From Bog-473 sp963728845 (GTDB taxonomy: Bacteria; Actinomycetota; Acidimicrobiia; Acidimicrobiales; RAAP-2): 64,000 nucleotides of DNA. The notes under the pieces are model-generated. The model was not told where the DNA came from. It did no database searches and saw only the letters and a list, made by a program, of their open reading frames with translations. The stretch spans positions 62,001 through 126,000 of the forward strand of contig CAVSLS010000021.1 in the NCBI GenBank assembly GCA_963728845.1. The letters run 5' to 3'. Shown here one piece after another: positions 36,978-46,003 of the stretch. Every line of letters starts with the position of its first letter. Position 1 is the stretch's first letter. A program made the translations under genes and the position numbers.

Positions 36978-37115
36978 ATGAAAGCCATCGCCGTTCGAGA
37001 CCGCGACGCCGGCATCGGTGGACTCACCTTGACGCGCGACCGGAGCGCGGATCTCTCGGCGGATCTCGATCGGCTCAAATCACTGGTCGAAACAGGGAGC
37101 ACGACGGACCGATGA
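36978..37115 (+). pseudogene. truncated quinone oxidoreductase-like N-terminus
   Basis: ATG at 36978 has a good site (GGGAAGGAGC). MKAIAVRDRDAGIGGLTLT matches the first strand of zinc-independent alcohol dehydrogenase/quinone oxidoreductases, but after that the sequence diverges (SADLDRLKSLVETG) and stops at 46 codons. Either a deletion scar or an unrelated micro-protein. Confidence 0.4.
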
Positions 37116-37250
37116 CGCCCGGCGTGGGTGTCCCACAGGCGTTATGGGCTAGCTCCGTCCCACGCCCGAATCAGACACCAATCGGGCGGAGTTCTTCGGC
37201 TGGTCTGCCTACTGAGTTTCCCCACGACGACTCCGATAAAATAGCGCGGA

Positions 37251-37583
37251 CTAGCCGTCCGCCAGCTTCTCGAAGTTTTCCGACAGGCGGGGCTCGCCGA
37301 GGTGCTCGCGCATGCGCCGGGCAGCCGGGCCCACCCGCGACCAGAGCCCCTCCATCCACCACATATCAAGGACCAGGCCGCGGTCGAGCACGCCCTGGTT
37401 CACGAGGGTGCCGACCACTTCTCCGAAGTTCAGAACCTTCTGCACGGAGGGGTCGTCGGGGCTGGCTGCCTCTGGGTCGAACTCGTCGTCGAGCAAAACC
37501 AGGACGGCGTCGGTGAGCCCCATTTCGGTGCCCCAGCGGACAATCTGCATGACGAGATTGGCGTCGTCGTATGTAGCTGGCAT
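37251..37583 (-). CDS. hypothetical acidic helical protein
   Basis: 110 residues, ATG at 37583 after AAGGAGACA. NLVMQIVRWGTEMGLTDAVL, DDEFDPEAASPDDPSVQKVL, EVVGTLVNQGVLDRGLVLDM, WWMEGLWSRVGPAARRMREH: an all-helical soluble protein similar in pattern to DUF4760-type proteins. No function. Same strand as the short gene at 37619-37851. Confidence 0.65.
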   Translation of the reverse strand: MPATYDDANLVMQIVRWGTEMGLTDAVLVLLDDEFDPEAASPDDPSVQKVLNFGEVVGTLVNQGVLDRGLVLDMWWMEGLWSRVGPAARRMREHLGEPRLSENFEKLADG

Positions 37584-37618
37584 GGTTGTCTCCTTACAGC
37601 TTCGGGGCTCGGAGGAAC

Positions 37619-37851
37619 CTACGCCGCCTCGGTTTTGCGGTGGTAATAGACCGTGAAACGATGTCGTCTTCCCCTCTGGTCGGTTGGCTCTCAAACGTGA
37701 TGTCAATCACCAGGACATCACCGAGCTGTTCGAGATGATTGGCCAGGGACCGCAATAACTTCGGCACATTCCCCTGGTCTGGTCCGCTTGGATTCGACAA
37801 TCGTCGTTGGGCCGATCTGCCATGCCGTAAGGGTAGGCGGAGGCATGTCAC
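37619..37851 (-). pseudogene. small hypothetical protein, one frameshift at 3' end
   Basis: Minus-strand core NVPKLLRSLANHLEQLGDVL followed by VIDITFES; removing one T near 37646 lets the frame continue FTVYYHRKTEAA to a stop at 37619, which fits the beta-strand pattern better than the unshifted frame. Probable partner of the downstream gene at 37251; function unknown. Confidence 0.45.
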
Positions 37852-37923
37852 CGTGCCGAACAGGGATACCTTCTCAGGCCGATTGGGTCGTTCGCTGACC
37901 GTAGGGTCCGACCTTCACGCCGC

Positions 37924-39261
37924 TCATGCTCGTGCTGCGAGAAGCACCCAGCGACCGGATACCCCCTTCAACGAGTGTTCTCCGCGATCGTCAAAATCGA
38001 TACCAGAACCCGCGACGAGATCACGCACAGTGCCAGTGACGAGGACTTCGTCTGGTCGAGCCATGGCTGCGACCCGCGCCGCGACATGCACGGCAATCCC
38101 CGCGAGGTCCTGACCCCGGCGTTCGCACTCGCCGGTGTGGATCCCGGCGCGGACTTGCATCCCTAACTCGGTTGCGCCGGAAACGATCGCTTGAGCGCAA
38201 TGGATGGCCCGAGCAGGACCATCGAAGCAGGCGACGAACCCATCCCCGGTCGTGTTGATCTCTTGTCCTTGGAAACGATCGAGCTGGCTTCGGATCATGC
38301 CGTCGTGAAGGTCGAGCAGGTCCCGCCAGCTCTGATCGCCCAGCCGCGACACCTGTTCTGTCGAGGCCACGATGTCTGTGAACAGGAGGGTCTTGAGGAC
38401 GCGGTCGACGTCAGGAACGTGACGCTGTCCGGTGATGAACTCTTCGATCTCTTCGACGATGGAGTTGGCGTCACCTACCCACCACCAGTGATCCACTCCA
38501 GGGACCTCGACGTACTTCGATTCCCGAATGTGGTCGGCGTAGAACCGACCATGGTGCACGTCAACGACCTGATCGGCGGGACGCTGCAGCACAAGAGTTG
38601 GCGCCGCGATCGCCTCCAGGGTTGGCCGTACGTCGATCAGTGCGTTCATCGCGAAGGTCGTTGCCATCGCGGTCGGGGTCCCAGTCAGCAGTTCGACCCT
38701 GCCCACCCACTCGCGCGCCCGCATGTCCCCCGACAACGACGGCGCAAACCAGCCCTCACCCGACCAGCCACTTCCCCAGCTCCTCTCCACGTAGTCGAAC
38801 ATCGTCTGTATCTGTTCCGGTGAGTAGGCCCATGGAAAGTCATCGGTTGCCGCCCACTTGACGATGGCGTTGATCAGGATGAGCGCGCTGACCCGCTCGG
38901 GGTAGGTCGCCGCGAAGAGCGCAGTGATCGGACCGGCCTCGGACCCGCCGAGCAATGCGGCCCGATCGAGTCCGACTGCGTCCATCACGGCACGCACGTC
39001 GTCCATGCGATCTTCGAGTGTGGGCACACCCTCGACGCGATCCGACAAACCCGTTCCTCGTTTGTCGAGCAGGACCAACCTCGTGAACGTCGAGAGTCTC
39101 CTCCAGAAGCCTGCGAGCGCAGGCTCGTCCCATGCTGCATCCATCAAGGAGAGACCTGGAGGCACGACGATGAGGCTCGGCGGGCCGTCCCCCAACACCT
39201 GATAGGCGATGGCAAGCTCACCACTCTTGGCGTATCGGGTCCGCGGATGCGCGAAAGCCAT
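37924..39261 (-). CDS. alpha/beta-hydrolase - class III adenylate/guanylate cyclase fusion
   Basis: 445 residues, ATG at 39261. Residues 1-260 are an alpha/beta hydrolase (SLIVVPPGLSLMDAAWDEP, VLLDKRGTGLSDR, nucleophile in LLGGSEAGPITALF with Ala in place of the last elbow Gly, Asp in VVDVHHGRF region, His in GVDHWWW). Residues 275-445 are a class III nucleotide cyclase: LKTLLFTDIVASTEQVSRLG (metal Asp), INTTGDGFVACFDGPARAIH (second Asp), RAGIHTGECERRG and LAGIAVHVAARVAAMARPDE, ending HSLKGVSGRWVLLAARA. Known architecture in actinobacteria: the hydrolase domain probably senses a ligand that controls cAMP synthesis, but this is inferred. Confidence 0.88.
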   Translation of the reverse strand: MAFAHPRTRYAKSGELAIAYQVLGDGPPSLIVVPPGLSLMDAAWDEPALAGFWRRLSTFTRLVLLDKRGTGLSDRVEGVPTLEDRMDDVRAVMDAVGLDRAALLGGSEAGPITALFAATYPERVSALILINAIVKWAATDDFPWAYSPEQIQTMFDYVERSWGSGWSGEGWFAPSLSGDMRAREWVGRVELLTGTPTAMATTFAMNALIDVRPTLEAIAAPTLVLQRPADQVVDVHHGRFYADHIRESKYVEVPGVDHWWWVGDANSIVEEIEEFITGQRHVPDVDRVLKTLLFTDIVASTEQVSRLGDQSWRDLLDLHDGMIRSQLDRFQGQEINTTGDGFVACFDGPARAIHCAQAIVSGATELGMQVRAGIHTGECERRGQDLAGIAVHVAARVAAMARPDEVLVTGTVRDLVAGSGIDFDDRGEHSLKGVSGRWVLLAARA

Positions 39262-39562
39262 GCCTCTGCCTCTCACTTGGGTCTTCGTGGGGCTAAGGGG
39301 TCCTGACTCGGTTGGGCCGTCACTTTCTTAGCGCTCACGTCCACCTATCTTGCCTCCAAGCGGTCGGTCGTGCGGCCTCTTGCCCCTGCCCCCATGGCGT
39401 CCTACTACCCACCGACCCGGCCGTGTTCGGGGACACCGCGGGCTTCCTGGCAATCGGCACCGTACGCACAGTCCTTGGTACATATTCTTGCCGGGTCGGC
39501 CCATTGTGGATAGCGGGGAGGCAGGATCGATCCGATGGAGGCACACAGCAATCGAGCGCCAC

Positions 39563-39959
39563 GTGGTGTGGATTGTGCCCGAGGAGTGGGCCGATTTCTA
39601 CGAGGAGACTCACATCCCGGGCTGCCGTGAGCGTCAGCGGCACGTTACGACTGACAGGACATTCCGGCGAATCAGCCGAGGGAGTGTTCTCGGCTGACCC
39701 AGAAACGCAGATACGACAGGTGGTTCGCAACGTCGGACCACTTTTGGCCGAGGCAGGAGCAGATGGGTCGGATTTGGTTGAAATCAACTCGTACCACGTC
39801 GGCTTGCTGAGTCAGCCCGAAGCCGTTCTCAGGGTCGCTGCTGAGTCTTTGTTTGACCCATATCCAGCATGGACAGCCGTAGGGGTGACCGAACTGATTG
39901 TCTCCGAGGCGCTGGTGGAGATCCGATGCGTAGCTGTCATCCCAACGGTGACGGTATAA
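39563..39959 (+). pseudogene. RidA-like (YjgF/YER057c) protein, one frameshift
   Basis: GTG at 39563 or 39566: VVWIVPEEWADFYEETHIP; removing one base near 39619 joins AAVSVSGTLRLTGHSGESAEG, then QIRQVVRNVGPLLAEAGADG, VEINSYHVGL and YPAWTAVGVTELIVSEALVE, IRCVAVIP to a stop. RidA-family enzymes deaminate reactive enamines or imines; the late Arg in the IRCVAV motif is typical. Different subgroup from the intact RidA at 47199. Confidence 0.65.
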
Positions 39960-40055
39960 GCAGATGACTTGCCATGCCGGATCCCGAATGGGTTGCCACG
40001 ATCAATCGCTGGTCCCGAACTGTCACTCCGTCGTGTGTCGACGCCCGACGCCTAT

Positions 40056-40160
40056 GCGCTTCGCCACGGCAAAGAGTTGGCAGTTGCCGGGCACGCCTTT
40101 GGTTTGGATGCCACCGACCGCGAACTCGATATCCGACCCCGCGACGAGACCGTGAGGTGT
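40056..40160 (-). pseudogene. orphan cyclase C-terminal tail
   Basis: Minus strand: TPHGLVAGSDIEFAVGGIQT, KGVPGNCQLFAVA, aligned with VRDLVAGSGIDFDDRGEHSL, KGVSGRWVLLAA at the end of the cyclase fusion at 37924. Only this final beta unit is left. Confidence 0.55.
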
Positions 40161-40603
40161 GCGGGCCCCTGTGGCTAGATGCCATTGGCGACGCGTCTTG
40201 ACATCCTCCGGATCAGTGGACCCGTCTGGTACCGCACTTCCCGCTCGGGTGGCCGTCCAGGATGATCTATCACCTCTTGCTGGCCAGGGAATGGGAATCG
40301 AGGCGAGGGTCGGCCACGGCCGCCATCCCAGGACGAGATGAGTTCCTCCACCGCCGCGATGAACGACAGTGGTTCCGGTGAGACAGGCGTAATTCATTTC
40401 GGGATCGAAGGTGGCTCGCCTCGGGCTCGACCCACCCTTCTCAGTGCGGGGACTCGATACGAGGCCGGCAGTTGCGGTGAGGTAGAGCGCTTTCCCCACG
40501 TCTACGGACCAATCGAAGCTTCCGACGTCATCTCGGTCCTCGACCTCTAAGAGTTGTCTGACCCGACGCCGAATCGCCGCGTGCGGTGGAATTGACGAAG
40601 GCG
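40161..40603. other. intergenic region, no gene seen
   Basis: About 440 bases of frames without family character between the cyclase tail and the membrane protein gene. Confidence 0.35.
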
Positions 40604-41425
40604 TCAATCCGACCCCCATCCAGAACCCGGTTGTGAAGCGATTACCGGTGAAGGGCCAGTCGTCGGGGTAATCGTCGGGGTAATGGTGGTCGTAGTCGTC
40701 GTAGTCAGAGTAATCGTTGGAACAATCGACACGTCCTGAAAGATGCCATTCACGACACCGAATACGACCACGACAGCCGGGGTGCTGCTGAACGTGCCAT
40801 CAGCCTTCTGCACGTTTAGGGTGCCCGTACCCTGCCCACCGGTTTCGGCGTCCCACGCTTTCCAGGTGATGGCCGTAACTGTGACACTTCCTGCGGCACA
40901 TCCGACCTTGAGCCGCGGAGGGAGGAGGTGCGGTGTCGATCTCGGCCCGCATGACAACACGGCGGGCAGGGGAGTGGTCGTCGTTGGGGCCGTCGTCGTG
41001 GTTGTGGTGGACCCGCGGACAGTTGTGGAAGTTGCGGCCGCCGACTTGGCCGGCGGTGACGTGTGAGAACCAACGGACACCCCGACGGCGAGTCCGATGC
41101 CAAGGGCGGTGAGGACGGCGACCACGATGGCGACCCGGACAACGGTGCTCCGTCGCACGGTTATGAAGCGGGTGTTGTGATCGGCCATTGGTGGAAACGG
41201 TACTTCGGGTGGCTCATCGGGGACACGAATAGTCTCGGCGTAAATGCGGTCCAACCAAGCGGAAGTCGCCCCGTGGTGCTTGTCATCCTTGGCGCCGGAT
41301 GCGTCCTTCGATTCCGTAGCGTTGAACCGCTTTCGGAACTCGACATTGGTGACCGGTGGCGGGTAACCATACTGTCCGTAGCGGACGAGGTTGCAAAGCT
41401 GGTGTTCCTGGTGATTCCGGCACAC
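40604..41425 (-). CDS. single-pass membrane protein with Thr-rich linker
   Basis: 273 residues from GTG at 41425; a later ATG at 41188 is possible. A cytoplasmic polar part, one transmembrane helix (VVRVAIVVAVLTALGIGLAVGV), a linker of consecutive threonines (STTTTTTAPTTTTP), a cysteine-containing extracellular region LSCGPRSTPHLLPPRLKVGC, AAGSVTVTAITWKAWDAETG, GTGTLNVQKADGTFSSTPAV, then another Thr/Ile/Pro tail. Topology suggests an anchored surface protein; no family recognised. Confidence 0.6.
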   Translation of the reverse strand: MCRNHQEHQLCNLVRYGQYGYPPPVTNVEFRKRFNATESKDASGAKDDKHHGATSAWLDRIYAETIRVPDEPPEVPFPPMADHNTRFITVRRSTVVRVAIVVAVLTALGIGLAVGVSVGSHTSPPAKSAAATSTTVRGSTTTTTTAPTTTTPLPAVLSCGPRSTPHLLPPRLKVGCAAGSVTVTAITWKAWDAETGGQGTGTLNVQKADGTFSSTPAVVVVFGVVNGIFQDVSIVPTITLTTTTTTTITPTITPTTGPSPVIASQPGSGWGSD

Positions 41426-42626
41426 TCACGGAAGCCGAGTTCGTCGTGCAAGGAGCACCCTTCTTGGCTAAGGAGCGGTCCCGCGACCCAACCCCGAGGC
41501 GATACGGGGCCGGATCGGGTCACCTCACCCCCAGGTCGGCCGGTTGGCACGTGCGGCCCTTCGGTGACACAAGCATTTGATCCCGAATATGTGGGGTCTG
41601 CAAGAGCGTTGGCGATTGGTGATCGTACTGACCGACATCGAGGGCGGTTGCCGTTGACTCCGCGTTGACTGGTGAGGTGGAAGTTGGTGTCGGGTCGTGT
41701 CGCGCTATGGCCAGGGAGAACGCGAAACAGACACCTAACCAGGGACCAGAATGAGGGGCTGGTGCCCCATGGGCATGGAGATTCAAGTCCAGGCCCGCGA
41801 CCCAACCCCAGGGGGAATCAAGGTTGAAGCCGCCCTCACCACCAAGGACCGAACGGCAGTGTCTCATGGGAAGGGCGGCAGTCGCGTAGAGCCGAAATGA
41901 CCTAACCCGCCCAAGAATCACGCAACGACACCGCTCGGCATCGAACGTACCCGGCCAAAAGTCAGTGAGGGGCAGCGGCGGGAGCTTCGGACGGCGCCTC
42001 ACCGCCGCCCCTCGGTGGCGATGGTGCCAGCGCCGTCCCTGCACAGGTAGGGGCCAACCGGACTGATCGGGCACAACGATCACACAATGAAACCGACTGA
42101 TGGTCCACCCGTACCCTGATTCCCGACCGCTCGGATGTCGATGGTCGACCCCCTCGCCGAGGACCCGACGCCCCACAAGTTTCCGTCGCTGACCGGGCTC
42201 GAGGAGGTCCGAGCCGGTGTCGAGAATCGGCACGACAGATCGCTTGAATCGCTGATGGCGTCCGAGGACATGCCCGACGTTGCGGTCCTTTGTGCCGAAC
42301 TCAGTGGCACCGGCAGGCGGTTGTAGGGAGCGGACCCCGCACCCTGGACTTTGGTCGGCCTGTCGCCGCTGCCACCGCTGGCATTGAGCGTCATTCGATG
42401 AACACGGCGTCGACGCATACTTGGCCCGATTATCGGGAGCGCCTCAGAACAGGAAGGTGGCGAGCCCAGCTCGGTCCCAGTCAGATGGCGCTGCTCCCGG
42501 ACAAAACTCAGTGCGAGGATCGGGCGCCCAGACCGAAGTTGGTTCTTCCCGACTGTGTCTGCAACGATCTGCCAACGATGACGTGCTGGTGTGTGATCCG
42601 CCCGGCACGGTTACAGTCCCCGGTCC
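41426..42626. other. 1.2-kb stretch without a convincing gene
   Basis: Long frames on both strands are compositional. The best candidate is 42135-42326 (+), 63 codons, MSMVDPLAEDPTPHKFPSLT, with fair coding pattern but no clear ribosome binding site or family. GCGACCCAACCCC occurs twice, near 41492 and 41798. Confidence 0.35.
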
Positions 42627-43479
42627 ATGGAGTTGACGCGCATCGGGGCGTTCCAGCTGGGGTGGGGCGAGAGCCTCATGTGGGACGAACGGCGCGATCG
42701 GCTCTACTTCGTCGACTGCGTGGCGCGGACGCTGCACTGGCTACAGAGCGGCGACAGCGAGCTGCACACCCTGACGCTCCCGTCCATGGCGGCCGGGCTG
42801 GTGCCCTCCGAGGACGGCACCCTGGTGGGCGCGCTAGACGATGGGCTCTACGTGATCGATCCCGACGCCGAGACGGCCCGCCTCCTGTCGCCGTACCCGC
42901 ACGAGCTCGCGCACCGCGGGCCAACGACGCCTGCGCCGATCTTTCAGGGAACATTGTGACCGGGACGCTCAATCTGGGCCCGGCCCCGGGCTCGCTGTGG
43001 TGGTTCTCGCCTCGTCGGGGCTGGAGGATGCTCGACACAGGCATCTCGAACACCAATGGCCCTAACGTTCGCGGTGGTGGGTGGTGCCATGACCCTTTAT
43101 GTGGGCGACACCTCGGCCAACTACTACCGATATCGCTATGACGCCGAGATGGGTGCTGTCGGCCACCGTGAGCTCTTCGGTGATGTGAGTACCCTCGCCG
43201 GTGTGCCAGACGGCGCAGCCGTGGATAACCGAGGCGGCTTGTGGTGCGCCCTGGTGGGCGGCGGCCAGCTCGCCGCGCTTTACCGATGCCGGACTCGACC
43301 AGACTGTGGCCCTGCCAGTGACCAATCCGACGGACGTCGCCTTTGGCGGGCCAGACCTCGACCGTCTGTATGTCGTCTCGATCGGCCTCGGCGCAGCGGA
43401 AGACAGCGTGGACGGCGGGCTGCTTGTGATCGACGGCGTCGGGATCCGCGGTCGGCGCGAGCCTCGAGCCATGCTGTAG
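42627..43479 (+). pseudogene. SMP-30/gluconolactonase family protein, several frameshifts
   Basis: ATG at 42627: RIGAFQLGWGESLMWDERRD (metal Glu), LYFVDCVARTLHWLQSGDSE, VPSEDGTLVGALDDGLYVID; shift near 42910, RANDACADLSGNIVTGTLNL (metal Asn, Asp), LWWFSPRRGWRMLDTGISNT, NGPNV; shift near 43060, MTLYVGDTSANYYRYRYDAE, PDGAAVDNRGGLWCALVGGG (metal Asp); shift near 43280, DQTVALPVTNPTDVAFGGPD, LDRLYVVSI. All beta-propeller blades and metal ligands can be read, so the enzyme (lactone hydrolysis) would be functional but for three or four indels. Confidence 0.75.
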
Positions 43480-44023
43480 TGCGCCGTACAGCGTCGCCGG
43501 ACCGTGCGCCAGAAGCCGAGCGCAGCGAATGCCGATTCCGGAGAGGGCTTTCGGTAGCAAGCGCACTCCCAGTGTGAGTCCATCGCTGTGCCCGTTGACC
43601 TCATCCACGGCTCGGTCCCCGTCCGGTCCGAGCCAGGAGGTTCCCAAGTGCCATCCCGTCATCGAGCGCGCTTCGTGGCGCTCATCGATTTACCAGCGCG
43701 CCCCAAGTCGAGGTTGACTCGAACGTCATAGCCAGCGGACGCGTTCTCGTGAATGAACAAGTGATCTCAAACCCCTCAGCCAGCGTACGGGCCCGACTCA
43801 GACCTCAGGATCCTGTCCGGCCAGCGCCGGCGCGGCGATCTGAAGCTCTCAGCGGCGCTTCGTCAGCCCGCGGTCTCCGTTGCCGCACGCGTGCCTTGGA
43901 TGTGGGGGCGCCGGGGGGTTCACCACGGCTCTCTTCGCCTTCGGCGCCCGGCGCACGTCTACTCCGTGGAGGCGCTCCAGTGCCCGTGGCTCGAGCGTTG
44001 AACGTCGGGTATCCTGCGGTCTG
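43480..44023. other. intergenic region upstream of riboswitch
   Basis: About 540 bases; no gene seen. The promoter for the riboswitch transcript must lie near its 3' end, but no clear hexamers are visible. Confidence 0.4.
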
Positions 44024-44108
44024 TTCATCAAGAGTGACCTGAGGGACCTGGCCCTTCGAAGGTCCGGCAGCCGGCTTCGGCACGGTGCCAATGCCAGGAC
44101 CGATGAGG
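44024..44108 (+). promoter_or_regulatory. SAM-I-clan (S-box type) riboswitch
   Basis: The leader contains the conserved S-box blocks in order: ATCAAGAGTGACCTGAGGGA, CCTGGCCC, CCGGCAGCC, CGGTGCCAATGCCAGGACC and GATGAGG. P1 forms from TTCATC (44024-44029) with GATGAG (44102-44107); GGACCT/AGGTCC forms part of the P2 arm. The 3' strand of P1 overlaps the GAGGAGG Shine-Dalgarno of the gene starting at 44117, so SAM binding, which stabilises P1, should hide the ribosome binding site and repress translation. SAM-I versus the SAM-I/IV variant cannot be settled by eye. Confidence 0.82.
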
Positions 44109-44116
44109 AGGCTGCC

Positions 44117-45340
44117 ATGACCCGTACACCGAGTGCACAGCTTCAACCCGTTCCAAGTGTGCGGTATCGAGAGGCTATGGAGCAGGATGCCGGTGCCATT
44201 GCGGCTCTGCACGCTGACAGTTGGCGACGCCATTATCGAGGTGCCTACCTAGATACTTACCTCGACGGCGACATACTCACGGATCGACGACAGGTTTGGA
44301 CGACTCGCCTCGCTCCTCCGAGGTCGAATCAGCACACCGTCTGCGCCGACGCAGGCGGCGACATCGTGGGCTTTGCTCATACCCTGTTCGACCACGATCC
44401 GACATTGGGAACCCTTCTCGACAATTTGCATGTTCGGAGCGATGTAAAGGGTTACGGGATCGGCGCGCAATTGCTTTCTGAGGCTGCTTCAATACTCATT
44501 CGGTGTCGCTCATCGGAGTCGCTCTATCTCTGGGTGCTCGACCAGAACGAAGCCGCCCAACGCTTTTACGACCGCGTGGGGGCAGCCGTGTGGAGAGCTC
44601 ATTCCGCGGGCCATTTCCTGGGGGCGGAAGAGCAGTTGGACACAGGTATTTCTGGCCAGACCCTCTCGGCTCATCTCCAAGGCCACCTGATGCCTGAGCC
44701 CTTCGACGCGGCCGTAGTGCGAGCCGCCTATGACGTTACGGCGGAAGACTATGCAGAAGCTTTTGCCGATGATCTGCTCCATCTCCCCACGGATCGAGAG
44801 GTCCTCGATTCTGTAGCCGATCGGTTACACGGTGACTCGCTAGTCCTCGACCTTGGTTGCGGACCAGGCCAGGTCGGTCAGTACCTCACCGAGCGCGGAA
44901 TTCGGGTTGTCGGTCTGGATCTGGCTCTGCGAATGGTTTTTGTGGCTTGGCGACGCACGGGGAACCGCAACCTCGCATGCGGTGACATGCGCTCCGCTCC
45001 ATTCGGGTCAGAGTCATTTTCGGGGGTTGTCGCGTTCTACGCCATCCATCACCTTCCACGATCGGCGCTCGGAAGCGCCCTGACCGAGATCCGAAGAGTC
45101 CTCAAACCGGCCGGCGTGTTCGTGGTGGCAACCCACCTGGGTGAATCAGAGGTGTACAGCAGCGAGTTTCTGGGCCATCGAATAGAGACCGTGGGCGGCA
45201 CCCTGTACGGCACACACGAGCTTCTCAACGAACTTCAGAGCCAATCGTTTGTGATTGAAGACGTCCGCCATCGCCACCCGCTTCCTCACGAGCACCAGTC
45301 CAGGAGGATGTACGTGACGGCACGCCTCGCGGGCAGGTGA
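44117..45340 (+). CDS. GNAT acetyltransferase - SAM methyltransferase fusion
   Basis: 407 residues, ATG at 44117 after GATGAGGAGG. Residues 15-165 are a GNAT domain (DAGAIAALHADSWRRHYRGA, acetyl-CoA loop VRSDVKGYGIGAQLL, LYLWVLDQNEAAQRFYDRVG). Residues 200-405 are a class I methyltransferase: AYDVTAEDYAEAFADDL, motif I VLDLGCGPGQVGQYLTERG at 243-261, VVGLDLALRMV, ACGDMRSAPFGSESFSGVVA, AIHHLPRSALGSAL, EIRRVLKPAGVFVVATHLGE. The fused enzyme could act on one amine substrate twice, but the substrate is unknown. The SAM riboswitch immediately upstream ties expression to methyl-donor supply. Confidence 0.87.
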   Translation: MTRTPSAQLQPVPSVRYREAMEQDAGAIAALHADSWRRHYRGAYLDTYLDGDILTDRRQVWTTRLAPPRSNQHTVCADAGGDIVGFAHTLFDHDPTLGTLLDNLHVRSDVKGYGIGAQLLSEAASILIRCRSSESLYLWVLDQNEAAQRFYDRVGAAVWRAHSAGHFLGAEEQLDTGISGQTLSAHLQGHLMPEPFDAAVVRAAYDVTAEDYAEAFADDLLHLPTDREVLDSVADRLHGDSLVLDLGCGPGQVGQYLTERGIRVVGLDLALRMVFVAWRRTGNRNLACGDMRSAPFGSESFSGVVAFYAIHHLPRSALGSALTEIRRVLKPAGVFVVATHLGESEVYSSEFLGHRIETVGGTLYGTHELLNELQSQSFVIEDVRHRHPLPHEHQSRRMYVTARLAGR

Positions 45341-45426
45341 GTCTCGTCGGCGACGCGACACGGAATCCCGTCTCTGCCTCACAGAACCGGCGCACTTGGA
45401 ACGAACAACTGACAGAGTTCCGGTAT

Positions 45427-45878
45427 ATGGGTCGAGGAGACACCGATATTCGTCGAGCGGAGTCGAGGGACTCTTATCAGATCTGGCGGATGGTACAGGA
45501 TTTTGCCTTCTCGTATGAACCGGAGCCGGTTCCTTCGAGCGCTCCTTGACTGAGCTCCGGGATCGACCGGGAACGCTTCTTCTCGTCGCTGAACGAGAGG
45601 GGACCACAATCGTCGGGTACTTGCTGGCCAGCTACCACTGGACACTCTTCGCAAATGGCCCGGTCGCGTGGATTGAAGAAGTGATGGTCAGTGAGTCGGC
45701 TCGTCGCCAGGGCGTTGGAAGCAGCCTCATGTCTGCCGCAGAGGCATGGGCTGAAGCCGTTCCAACCGCGTACGTCGCCCTTGCCAGCCGTCGGGCAGGT
45801 GACTTCTACCTCAAGACGGGCTACGAAGACTCGGGAACGTTCTTCCGAAAAACCTTCGTCCCGCCAGTGCGTCGATAG
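45427..45878 (+). pseudogene. GNAT N-acetyltransferase, one frameshift
   Basis: ATG at 45427: GDTDIRRAESRDSYQIWRMV; one shift near 45530, then LTELRDRPGTLLLVAEREGT, VAWIEEVMVSESARRQGVGS (acetyl-CoA loop), YVALASRRAGDFYLKTGYED. Normal GNAT length of about 150. It starts 86 bases after the fusion gene, so probably lies in the same riboswitch-controlled transcript. Confidence 0.75.
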
Positions 45879-45952
45879 GCAAGCGGATGAGCGGACGGCG
45901 TCCTCAGCGCCGACTGGCAATAAATGTGGGTTCAACCCTGCTTCCTCGCCCA

Positions 45953-45982
45953 CTTGACTCTTACCATCGGGCAGGGTTCAAG
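45953..45982 (+). promoter_or_regulatory. putative MerR-type operator/promoter dyad
   Basis: Inverted repeat with arms CTTGACTCTTAC and (other strand) CTTGAACCCTGC spanning 30 bases, 22 bases upstream of the MerR-PP2C ATG. TTGACT at 45954 would serve as -35. MerR-family regulators classically bind such dyads inside their own promoters with long spacers, so autoregulation is likely. The -10 element is not clear. Confidence 0.5.
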
Positions 45983-46003
45983 CTTCATCTTGTGAACAAC
46001 CTC

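Noticed and set aside
41161..41805. Long minus-strand frame (214 codons)
   Set aside because: Composition-driven; no family blocks, overlaps the N-terminus of the membrane protein frame, and lacks a ribosome binding site.
41755..41815. tRNA-like GATTCAAGTCC sequence
   Set aside because: The T-arm does not pair and no acceptor or anticodon stems can be drawn.
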